NCBI GenBank assembly: GCA_024305405.1
Contig: JAKNDB010000103.1
Span: forward strand, 3,162,001 to 3,226,000
Direction of reading: 5' to 3'
Source: Dirofilaria immitis
Taxonomy: Eukaryota; Nematoda; Chromadorea; Rhabditida; Onchocercidae
DNA: 64,000 nt
Made by a program: the position numbers and the translations under genes. This document shows positions 54,101 through 64,000 of this stretch, piece by piece. The notes below the pieces were generated by a model. That model worked only from the letters and a program-made list of their open reading frames with translations. It had not been told where the DNA came from and did no database searches. Position 1 is the first letter of the stretch; each line of letters begins with the position of its first letter.

Positions 54101-57100
54101 ACCTTTGAAGTTGATGGAGCAACCCTGAGGCCGGTCTCATCGTTGACAGCAAAAGCGCTCGCAACCCAGGATGTTATCGTATCCGGTACAACCGCTTCGA
54201 AGATAGCTTCTCCGGTGCCTCTAAAATGCCAGATATTTAAACATCTATATATTGTCTTTAATTTTCATTTCCTCAATCTCGGAATAACAGTTTATAAGCA
54301 CATGATCTCCACATTTGAAAATCTCCATATTTAAATTTCTAGAACAATGAAATTTTTCGAGAAATTTTTCAACAATTGAATTTGAAAAGATTCAAATTGA
54401 ATATTAGAAATTCTCTTACAGTTACTGAAATTTAATAACCTCAGAAAAATTGAAAAAATTACTCTTTTCGTTTGAAAAATTTATTTTTCAAAAATAGTTT
54501 TTATGTATGTATGTGTAAAATGACTTTACTTTGGTTATTTCATTGAGAAGAGCTTTTTGTCCATTCATGCTAGCTATTTTGAAAATGATTTCAACATTAA
54601 AGTATCAGCATGTTTTTCTCAACCCTAAATCAATTTTTTGTCCTTTTCTCAGTCTATTTACAAAAATTTCTCCTCATAAAAATGCCATAAAATTTGAAAT
54701 TTCAAAATCATTGAAAAATCATTGAAATGTAGCCCTTAATTATTTCTATTTTAACTTTAAGTCTATATTGCATTGCATTTCTTTAATTTATTTCTTTAAG
54801 GCTCTTACGACTTATATTTGAAGTAATAATTAGGAATGAAATGTATGTAATATTTGCATATTTTGCTTAATTAAAATGAAGAAATGCTAATATATTTCTC
54901 TCGTTGGAACTGAATTCCAAGAAGATATTATTTCGAGAATTTCTCGCTCTTCTGTTTACATCATATTTCAAATATATGATAAACTAGTGAACGAGAAACT
55001 GAAATTTACTTTACTATGGCAAATTTACTTTACTATGGTATTGCTAACAGAAAAACTCATTTTTTCGAGAAATTATTTGTTTTCAAAAAATTTCAAAAAT
55101 TTAAAAAACAAATGCATTAAGTAGAGCATATATTAAGAACAAAAATTTATCTGTGCTGCTAATAAATTATAAAGATACATTTAGAAATTCAAGAATTTAT
55201 CTATTCAATTGAAACCATTGGAGAAAAAAACTGTTCGGAAAGAGTAAAATAATAATGCTTATGGCATAACATAGATTGAAATGATTTAAAAGAGTTAGAA
55301 GTTTGCGAACTCTCGTAAAGCATTTAAAGGATTACATGTGACGTATTATCTGATCGTTGAAAAAATAACTACACACAGCAGCGCATGAAGATGATTGACG
55401 TGTGACACTATGATATGTTAAGGTGATGTGAACGAATCATGCCATCGGGATCTTTTGAGTTGATAATAGATATGATAAAGAGGAAAAAAAGATTAATCAA
55501 TTTTTCTATAAAATATCATCATTGAAATGACAAAAAAGAAACGTAGCCTTTCCTGATAATGACTAATTACTCAAGTGAGTTTGACGAAAATTTTGCATGG
55601 GTCATTAGAACTGAGCAGATAGTATAACGTTACTTTCATTTTTTTACGTCAATAAATTATTGCAGCTAAAATTAAGTGAATAATATGACATAATATAAAT
55701 AAGAGAAAATAAAGAAATTAAATACGAGCCATTAAGCTATTCATCAATTAAAGCACTTATTTACATTAATAATGACATACGTTAATCAATCATGGAGATA
55801 TGAAGGCAAATGATGAGATAATACGAATAGAGAAAAAAAATGTCCAATTATTAATTTATCTTCGGATTAAGGCCAATAATGCTTCCAATCAAATTCTAGT
55901 AGGAATACATCAGATTTTTTTAAATTAATTAATCAAATTTATTGATATCGATTGTAGGAGAAAATAGATCGTAAGAACAGAATGATGTATAAATAATACC
56001 GAGTTCGCATATTGCTCCAAACCCATGTTTCCGGAAACAATTTCCGTACTTTAGGTAAATTATATAAGCCAGAATTTTCCTCCGTTATTTCTCGATCCAT
56101 ACCTATTTTAATCATAGAACGCGCAGAACCGAATGCGATTGCAGGAAATCGTCGCCAAGTTTTGAAAGTCACTAAAATGGAAAAAGCCAATCAGGCGAGT
56201 TTGGAAAAAATCAAACTTCAGCGGAAACAAAGGACCAGAGTTTTACACCAACTTGCAGTGAAAAGATGAAGTAAGCAGGCCAAGGAAGGATTCTATGATG
56301 AAATATACGGAAGAAATGAAAGAATAAAATGTTAGCATAAAGTGTCATGAAATAGTTATTATCACAAATCAGTGATAATACTATCAGATGATCATTCTAT
56401 ATGATTAATGCTTTCTGAAGTAATGTTTTTCATCGACAGCAACATCATGCAGTGTGCCAATGAAGAAAAGTGATCATTCTTTTACAGTACTGATAAAAAC
56501 TGCAAAAAGGCCAATGATAACATTTAATGATGATAAATGATATCCGTTCGCAATTAGCCGAAGGAGATACAATAACGATCCATGGCTTGTGTATTTTAAA
56601 AATATAATGAAAATGTTTGAGAAATTGATAAATTTGATAATATCATAACTTACTAAATGTATTGTTATGATCTTGCAAAATTGATATAATAAAGTTGTAT
56701 CGACAAATGACTTAGTTTTGTTCATAAATAAATTATTAATTAATTGAAAAATTTATGTTGCTAAGTTTTCTAATCCTATATTTTTCGGAATTACCTGAAA
56801 TATATTTTCAAAAAATCAAATGTTATTATTCCTGTCAAATCACTCCGTTATGCTTGCTAGTGATTGAATAAGCATAAATAAAAACATCATCATGCTTTTG
56901 ATAACAATGCGGTAAAATGCAAAAAATTGATAACACGCAAACGGTGAAATTAAAATGCATAATGGCATGCATCGAGCATGATGCATGACTATTTTATTCT
57001 ACCGTAAGAGTATAACTACTGCATTAATTGCTTAAAATTATTCACACAATATATATTGCAGGTGAAAGGAACAATGTCAATGATGAAAATTAAAGAAATT

Positions 57101-60100
57101 TCAATTAATTTATTTTCTTGCTACAATAAGGACAACTTAAGTTAGTGATATTAGAAATTCTGAAATCAATAGAAATATGGAAAAGGAATCTAACTGCAAA
57201 AATTTGTTCGCTCAATGGTACTATCAGTGATGATTGATAATTTTTGGAAATGAAAGCCGGTTAGAGATATGGGGAAGGAAAAAAATAGGAAAATATTTTC
57301 TAGAAGGTTCTCTAATCTATTTTCAGACCTGAAATTATTAGATTCATCTGATAATCTCAGATATGAAGATAATTTATAATTATTTATAATAATATTCATC
57401 AGTAATTATTTATAGATGATGTCGGAAAATTGAAATATTTTATAATATAGATAGATATATCCATATGACCAAATTATTTTTGCATGACTCATCATCGTCT
57501 AACATAAAGGAATGTTACGATGTCTAATGTAACGAATCATTTATCTAATTCTCCTCTTTGTTACCTTATAACAATGGTTACATGTAATATCTGGAATGTT
57601 GAAATATATACTAATTTAGTAATTATCTGGAATGTTATAAAAATGTTATAACGATCGAAGCTTGATGGAATGTTGTAACGATCGAAGCTTTGATATATTT
57701 GAGTATCGCTCATCTCTCATGCTTTATTAGATCGGAGAGTTCTAGCAATAAATATAAAATATTTGTTTTCAACATTGATCTAGATCTCAATCGTAGTATT
57801 GTTATATATATATATTAAAAAAAAAAATACGAAAGGTTTGAATAATGTCTGGACATTGCCTTAAGCTGGAGAAAAGTTTGATCAAAGGATCTAAGGAACT
57901 GAAGGTAATTGGAATATTATTATATATTCGTTATATTTACCTTGTATTATGAGCGATACATTTATTAAAGTTATAAAAAAGTGAAATCTAATAAAATATG
58001 ATTTTTTCTCATAAATCTAACAAACAAATGAGCAGTATGAAAAATGAACTTTGCAATAGATAAGCATAATTAATCGGAGATTTAATAGAATTTCTATTCC
58101 CTAATGATAATTCGAAATGAATATTTTTATATCAAAATTTATTCCATTGTCGTGAAGGAAGCAGTCTTTTCAATCAATTTAAAATAAAACACTACTATCC
58201 ATCTCAGTTACCATTCTTCTCAAAACAATTAGATGGATGAAATTAGTCAAAGTTAAGTAAATAAATGTTGTAAGTTTATTCAGATATTTCAAAACGGTTT
58301 TCTCAAATTAATTTCTTACTCTTTTTAAGGAGTATTGCGTACTAAATTAATTATCAATATAATGGTTATGGTAAGTTAATGATGTAATGAAGTTATAATT
58401 TATCGTAAAAATAATGAAATTAAGTTTTGTTCACATCATTCTATCAGATCAAAGACTAAACTAAAAATTAAACTAAAAATATTAAAAAAAAGTCTGCACT
58501 AATTTTAATGTATATCATTTCAATCAACATTCCTAAGTTGATAAGGGACTGCATTAATTCTAATATCATTTTAACTAACACTTCCAAATTGATGAAACTA
58601 GAAGATAAAATTGTATATAATCATTCTTACTCTGCGGCAAAAGCAGCGTTCCATATCCAGGATTCCGGAAAATTCTTCCTTATTCGTGTAATTTCAGAAC
58701 CTTTCGTAGGTAATGCAGAATCCATATCGCTTTCTAATACTACATTAGGATGGAAATTACTGCCCAATGGTTGTGCTATTACTGGTTGCGCAAGTCCTGA
58801 AATTATTAGCTCCTTCCGCTCCTGATGAATTAATATTGCAATTCTGATATTATTGCCCCAAGCGAAAAATTATCACATATTTTTACTCATGCTGGGAATC
58901 AATAAAAGAAATCTTGAATTTATCTTCCAATGTTGTTAGTGATATTGGCAAAGGCGATAGTGATGATGTGATGATATTGCTAATGGCGGTACTAATAAAT
59001 AAATGATATCAATGATGATTTTGGTAGTTTGATAATATATTACTGATAAGAAGTGATATTACTGGCAATTATACTATGCTGACAATAATATGATAATTAT
59101 AATGCCAATAATACCATATACATTGACATTATCAAGTGATAATAGTACTAATCAATGATATAATAAATTAGCGTGAAAATTAATTAGCTTTTAGTTAGTA
59201 TAATAAAACTTGTAAATGGACAAACGTAAACGAACATTTCCTGTTAATTAGTAATAAAAAATACAATAAGATAAGCAATGTATAATTAATTCTCATACTA
59301 ATTAATTGATGCATTTTTCTTTTAATCATTGCAATCTTAATAATGAACAAATACCAATACAAATTGAGAATTTACGATTGTGAAATAATTTATTAAATAT
59401 TAAATTTATATACTACTTTCTCAATGTTTTATGCATAGACGTTCAGTAAACAACTCGTTTTATCTTATGATAAAAGTATCGCTAATTTAATCTTATCGCA
59501 ATAATCTTGATAACTGATAGGCAATCGAAAAATAGATATATCAATCAATTTTAGATCTTTTGAGAAAAATGATGAGCAAATACCGATTAAAGTATTACAA
59601 CAGCATTACACTAAAAGCGATAAGGATTTTTACAATTCTTGTATCCACAGGATCAGTTATCGAGAATTTCTTATAATTAATTACTTAGGGAATCGCTTAT
59701 TTATCATTATTTTCTGAAGATACGAAGTTAATTAATGATTTATTTTTAAGCATTAAGCATTCCCGAATGATGGTACAATTGGTGCATCCATGAAATATTG
59801 AAGAATTTTCCAAAAACAGGTCATGCATTAAATTATCCAATATCGAAAGCTCAGGCTTAGGTTTTAAGCATAAACAGGAGGAAAATATTGATTTTTTGGA
59901 AATACTGATTGATCAACAAATTTACTTCTATTGATAATCCAATATCATATCGCATTTGATCATTCATTGAATCCTCCATATAATTAATCTATTAAGTAAG
60001 TAGATCTTGGAAACTTAAGGAACTCATTAAGAGAATATTTTTCATTAGTCAAAGAGAAAAATAACTTTCCATTATCATATCATCCATTCTCAATTAGCAA

Positions 60101-63100
60101 AAATATTTACATATTTTAACCTGGGTTAGCTATAAATCAAGCATATGTTATTGTCGGTAATTTTCCCGTAGTTGTTTAACAAAAATAGCATGGCAATAAA
60201 CAGAGCAACTGTAACAGCATGCATTTTTAATTTTATCTTCATTTTTATCAATTGAAGAACTTTTAGTATTATTTCTGAAGATATTGTTTATTATAATTAA
60301 TAGTTTTTACGATGATAGTATAAAATTTGGTGAATTCTAAAAAATTATGAAATGCATAAATTTAAGATAGCACATAATAACCCTTCGATAATTAAGCATG
60401 AAGTTTTTTCAGCATGAAGTTTTTCATCTTATCTCTTTTTTCTCCCCAAACCATGCTTTAGAATAACATATAATGTATTTTTATGAAAAAATGGCCATAA
60501 GGCTTTCACAAAAGCACTAACTTGCAATATCAGGTCCACGAAATAGAAGCGCATCAGTTAGAACAACCAAACCTGAGTTCTGGAAATTGATGATTCTTGC
60601 GCTAATATAACAAAGAAATCATTCTAATCTTTAAAATATTATAAATCGTTTTTGTTCTATTCATAAAAACTTTTGTAAAATGGAATAACAAAAGGAGCAA
60701 ATAGAACATAACGACTAAGATGCTAACGTCAAAAATTGTTGCCGCATCTCTACCACCAATTCCCCACCAGGAAACCAAATGGATCGTTTTCGACGTTTAG
60801 CATCTGCTTCCCATGATCGAAATCCACGTCCGACACCTGTTGTATCATACTGTTCCACATCTTGTTCTACCTAAAATAATCACATTTTCTATCGTGTAAT
60901 CTTAAAGAGGAAACCTAATGACGTTTGAAAAAAGTTTATTCGAGAAAGAACCATTACGTTAAGATTGGCTAGCATTTAATTTTAAATTTTTTGATTAGAA
61001 TTAGGAGAATGTAAGCACATTGATTTGAAATGTGGATATCAAATTTTAGCTTAAATAATATTATAAATTTCATAATGGATTCTATTGTCCGGATTCTTAT
61101 GATAGTTAGAATTTATAAATGAAACAGTTTGGAATTTGACGCTAATGAATTTATTCCAGGCTTACTAAATCTTTCGTGATATCATTCCCAGATTTCAGAA
61201 GTAAGACACTTTGATCAACTGCAAGTAAAGCACAATACGAATCCGGATCTGCTTTTACAGTATATTTTATTGAATCGCCCGGTTCTGCTGTAGTATGATC
61301 AGCCGTAAGTGAAACCTGAAGAAGATATTGTAATTTTATTTTTAAATTTTTCATCTTCCATTATGCTTAATTAATTTCTTAAACTTCTTTAAAGTAATCT
61401 TTAATTTTTAAATTAATAATTTTCACTGAATCTTTCGATAAAACTCAATGAAGATTATTAATTAGAAGCCAAGGATTAATTTAAAAGATTAGCTTAAAAA
61501 AATTAAGATTATTTATTAAACTGTAAAATAACTAACATTGTTTCGAAACAATCCATCCACTCGAAAATCGGTTGCATCGACTAGAATTTCTTGATTCGAT
61601 GCTCGAACTGAATACACGACTAACATCGCTTTTGGTGCCATTTGCGATGTCGCTGTGAATGTAATCGTTGCTAAATCACCGTTAACTGACATATTTTGAA
61701 CAAATATTACCGATCCACGTGCTATTACCTGAAATATATTAAGATGACTTCATTTTAGGTTATCGACGATATTCATGATATTTGATATTCTAAGAGATTA
61801 TCATAACAATTAATCCTATATGTAACAAGTCAAACAGAGCAAATTCGAAAATTTAAGCACAGAGATTAATAAATTTAACAACTTACAAAATTTATGATAA
61901 ATTCTTTATATTATCACTCACATTATAACTTAGAAATCTTGCGCTATTATGATTCATAATCTAAAAATCTTGCACACTATCACCCGCATCATCATTTGAA
62001 AATCCTCGCATTATTAGTCGCATTATCGCTTAAAATATCTACTTGTATTATCACTCACACTATCACATGAAAACCTTACGTACTGTCAATTGGACCTTTT
62101 GCTAATTATTACCAGCACTATCATCTGGAAATCCCGCGCATTATCATTAGTATTACATTTGAAAATCTTGCATACTACCATTAACATTATCACTTGTTTG
62201 CATTTCTAATATAGCATCAACTAACCTGATAAGTGATTATAGATAAAGGTTCAGTAGCCTTCACAGTGAATGATAATGTTTTTCCCGTATCAACAACACC
62301 AGCATGATCGGCAATTAATTGCAAGAAATTATTCGATGGACTTTTGCCAGCTTCGACATAAAGAATTGAATAAATGCTCGCATCTTTGAAATCATCTTTT
62401 CCGGAACGATCATAATGCGCCTACAGTAATTGATGATACATATTGTTGAATAAAGCAAGAATTAAGCATGACAATCTTTTAATTTAATTTGCATAAATAT
62501 ATATATTACGATAAATAGATAATCATTAATTTGAAAATTTGCCTCGAACTTTTCAGGGAGATAGCAGAAGAAATGATAAAATGAACACAAAAATAAAAAT
62601 TGTTGCAAAAAATGAGGACAGAAAATAAGTTTAGCTTGAATTGATAATCAAATATAAGGCTAAAATAAGCAGAAGATAATAGCTCTAATTTTTAGGTTAA
62701 CTATTCATAATAATTGAAGAAGGATGTAATTGCTGATGAAGTTTTTAAACATTTATCATTTCTAGTAAAATTAAAATTAGATGTCTTTTTTCACGTAATG
62801 AATCGAAAAATTGGAAAAAGAAACTTATTAATTAAGTTGAAATAGGAGAACAAATAACTTCAACTCGTGCATCCGTGCAATTATTTGGTGGTTGTAGTGT
62901 AATTACCGCACTTCCGTGAGCATCTAAATCCACAATTTTAACTTCTTTCTCTTCATGTTGTGTTATCGGATCAGTCGTATATAAATAGCTATAGAATGTT
63001 GTTACCTGAATCGTTTATTTATTAATATTTTCTAAAAATAGATGATAAACGATGACATCGAAGTAAAAATATCTTCTGTTGCAAATCATCGAAATGTCGA

Positions 63101-64000
63101 AATCATAATTATGCTTAAAATAGATTGCATTAAATGCATAAATTTAGTAATATAATTATATTATTTTTACACGTTTAGATATGGTAGTAATATAATTATG
63201 TTACCTGTACACGTTTAGGTATGGTAGCTTTAACTGGTGTATTATCCATTTGTTTCAAAGTAATGACAATATTATATCCAAGGCCAGGTTTGAATGTTTC
63301 ACCTTGCTTTTCCATATCCAATTTAACATCATGCCGATAAGCGATAATCTTAAATGTTGAATTTATACATTAAAATTTTTTTATTATCATTTTTAAATTT
63401 CAGAAGAGTTAGAATTATAAAAAGTTTTATTTTCTAAGAATCATAATTTGTTATTACCTGGGATTGTTACAAGGATTAACCCATTTTGTAAGAATCATAA
63501 CAAAGATTATCTATCATAAACTAAACGATAAGCTTATTTTATATGAATCATTAAAAAATTACTTATTATAAATTATAAACATAAGCCTATTTTGTAAGAA
63601 TCATAATAAAGATTACCTGTGCAGTAGCATTTCGTTTAATATCTGTCAAATCTTCGGTAACTGTTACCGTAATTTTCACCGAACTACCACCATATCCTGT
63701 CACCAATTTATGCTTCTTCAATTCTTCATTAGTGAAGACAATAATTGCTTCGCCCATATTATTCAAAGTTACTATTCGTTCAATAACATTCTCTTGTTCT
63801 GTCTATAAATATTCTGCGAAAATTACAGTAATAAATTTCATAAATTAATGAATAAAATTAAATTCAAACCTTCTGAATGGTGCCATCGTCTGCAACAACT
63901 AATGGTACCGCAAAATGATTCCACGGTAATTCTAAAGTTACTTTTGCTTTACCGGATACTCCTTTTCCATACGTATACCTGAAACGATTTGACGCATAAA
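44907..64000 (-). CDS. tep-1: Thioester-containing protein (TEP/C3/alpha-2-macroglobulin family), 5' end outside window
   Basis: At least twenty minus-strand exons from about 63979 to the stop at 44907-44909. In coding order they give macroglobulin (MG) domains ([18 protein letters not shown], about 63.9 kb, to [14 protein letters not shown], 61.2 kb), a dibasic [14 protein letters not shown], two alternative bait-position exons, [15 protein letters not shown] (54.2 kb), CUB region, the thioester domain with GCGEQ (52.4 kb), GSTWLTAFV (48.2 kb) and [11 protein letters not shown] with a His at the catalytic position (47.9 kb), and the receptor-binding MG8 domain ([18 protein letters not shown], 45.8 kb). 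The C-terminus ends in a hydrophobic tail that could be a GPI signal, as in CD109. TEPs are secreted or surface proteins that bind covalently to nearby targets in innate defence. One exon (60728-60870) is one base short. The symbol is by analogy with the C. elegans family member. Confidence 0.93.
48052..48217 (-). other. TEP exon of the thioester domain (GSTWLTAFV)
   Basis: Encodes [19 protein letters not shown], a conserved helix pair of the TED. Its 5' boundary closes a 4.06-kb intron reaching 52281, the longest in the part of the gene seen. Confidence 0.85.
48700..51372 (+). mobile_element. Old BEL/Pao remnant inside a TEP intron, antisense to the gene
   Basis: Stretches match the 6464-12919 element in the same order and orientation (+). 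The RT region is at about 48800 (cf. 9770). A block GAAATC(T/C)ATCTT at 49077 matches 9917. GAAGAAAAAATAGGTAAATGGAA at about 49866 matches the pre-integrase segment at 11103. CAAAACCAT... at 50070 matches 11395. The env-like region at 50480-50780 matches 11955-12230, and a diverged LTR follows. All frames are destroyed. The 5' half of the element is absent. It lies wholly within the intron between TEP exons 52282-52483 and 48052-48217. Confidence 0.75.
50836..51372 (+). repeat. Diverged LTR of the intronic BEL/Pao remnant
   Basis: Begins TGTCGGGTAACCTGA right after a purine-rich AAAGAGGAAAAG (possible polypurine tract) and probably ends AGTGGAACA. TATAAAAGGG at about 51229 could be its TATA box. 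Apart from the first bases it is unlike the LTR at 6464, so it belongs to a different subfamily. The right end is uncertain. Confidence 0.5.
52282..52483 (-). other. TEP exon with the thioester motif GCGEQ
   Basis: Encodes [17 protein letters not shown] with GCGEQ at 52413-52427. In this family the Cys and Gln form the internal thioester. Intact and in phase with both neighbours. Confidence 0.95.
54103..54222 (-). other. Common TEP exon downstream of the alternative exons
   Basis: Acceptor CATTTTAG, then A|GGCACCGGAGAAG; needs a two-base remainder from the preceding exon. Both alternative exons provide it (CG+A = Arg or GA+A = Glu). Encodes [18 protein letters not shown], a block conserved right after the bait region in TEPs. 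Confidence 0.85.
56000..56171 (-). other. Alternative TEP exon A (bait-region position)
   Basis: 172 nt, acceptor CCATTTTAG, donor GTATTA. It starts after a one-base remainder and ends with a two-base remainder. Variable first part ([18 protein letters not shown]..., Lys/Arg-rich), then the conserved [11 protein letters not shown]. Its closest relative in the window is exon B; both fit the same flanking exons. Confidence 0.8.
58631..58796 (-). other. Alternative TEP exon B (bait-region position)
   Basis: 166 nt, acceptor TAATTTCAG, donor GTAAGA, the same phases as exon A. Variable first part ([17 protein letters not shown]..., few basic residues), then [18 protein letters not shown]. If both A and B were included, the frame would not continue (remainders 2 then 1 required), so they should be mutually exclusive. 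Confidence 0.8.
60522..60579 (-). other. Common TEP exon upstream of the alternative exons
   Basis: 58 nt after [26 protein letters not shown], ending with a one-base remainder (A) before GTTAGT. This fits exon A (ATG, Met) and exon B (AGA, Arg) alike. Confidence 0.75.
60728..60870 (-). other. TEP exon with a furin-type KRRKR site, one base short
   Basis: Encodes [20 protein letters not shown] and then [14 protein letters not shown]. The exon is 143 nt while both neighbours need a multiple of three. One more G in the G4 run (C4 on the + strand, 60762-60765) gives [16 protein letters not shown] and joins [10 protein letters not shown]. The basic cluster could be a proprotein convertase site, as at the C3 beta/alpha junction. 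Confidence 0.75.
63147..63226 (-). repeat. 40-bp tandem duplication across a TEP exon-intron boundary
   Basis: AGTAATATAATTAT.. to ..ATATGGT at 63147-63186 is repeated at 63187-63226 with a few changes. The copy nearer the exon holds the working splice donor (CAG|GTAACA on the minus strand). In the intronic copy the matching bases read AAAATAATA, so the donor GT is lost. Confidence 0.85.

Noticed and set aside
58508..58825. 105-residue + strand frame
   Set aside because: Shadow of TEP alternative exon B, which has splice sites and family motifs on the minus strand.

Overview
The window looks like nuclear DNA of a nematode, most probably a filarial (spirurid) worm. The evidence is very AT-rich intergenic DNA, small phase-matched exons with GT/AG introns ending in TTTCAG/TTTTAG, splice-acceptor-like AGs a few bases before start codons (candidate spliced-leader sites), a BEL/Pao LTR retrotransposon and a CPG4-like secreted protein. 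The species cannot be fixed from the sequence alone.

Layout, left to right. 103-1040 (+) is the 3' end of SPT5, a transcription elongation factor. 1988-5137 (+) is MFAP1, a spliceosome protein. 6464-12919 is a young BEL/Pao retrotransposon with two near-identical LTRs, broken gag-pol frames, a missing integrase core and an env-like remnant. 13768-26731 (+) holds four genes head to tail: RIOK2 (40S maturation kinase), HPRT (purine salvage), an unrecognised 152-residue protein, and GNL2/NOG2 (60S assembly GTPase). Each has an AG acceptor just before its ATG, so this is a candidate operon. 28054-35037 (-) is a nine-exon gene for a secreted protein with a Cys-rich CPG4-like N-terminal half and a Glu/Ser/Thr-rich acidic tail. 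35038-44906 is about 10 kb of AT-rich, microsatellite-laden DNA with no supportable gene. 44907 to the right edge (-) is most of a thioester-containing protein (TEP, complement C3/alpha-2-macroglobulin/CD109 family) whose 5' end lies beyond the window. A 4-kb intron of this gene carries an older, antisense BEL/Pao remnant.

Main observations. (1) The TEP gene has two phase-compatible candidate mutually exclusive exons (56000-56171 and 58631-58796) at the bait-region position. They differ in their N-terminal parts but share the conserved end (V/I)RKxFPE(T/S)W(V/I)W, a layout like that known for insect Tep genes. (2) Conserved genes repeatedly need one extra base to keep frame. Exon-phase arithmetic puts the missing base in or beside a short homopolymer at eight places, and similar breaks litter the retrotransposon. 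The simplest reading is systematic homopolymer contraction in the assembly, so frameshifts here should not be taken as biology without raw reads. (3) The two LTRs of the retrotransposon differ in copy number of an internal 38-bp tandem repeat (five versus three).
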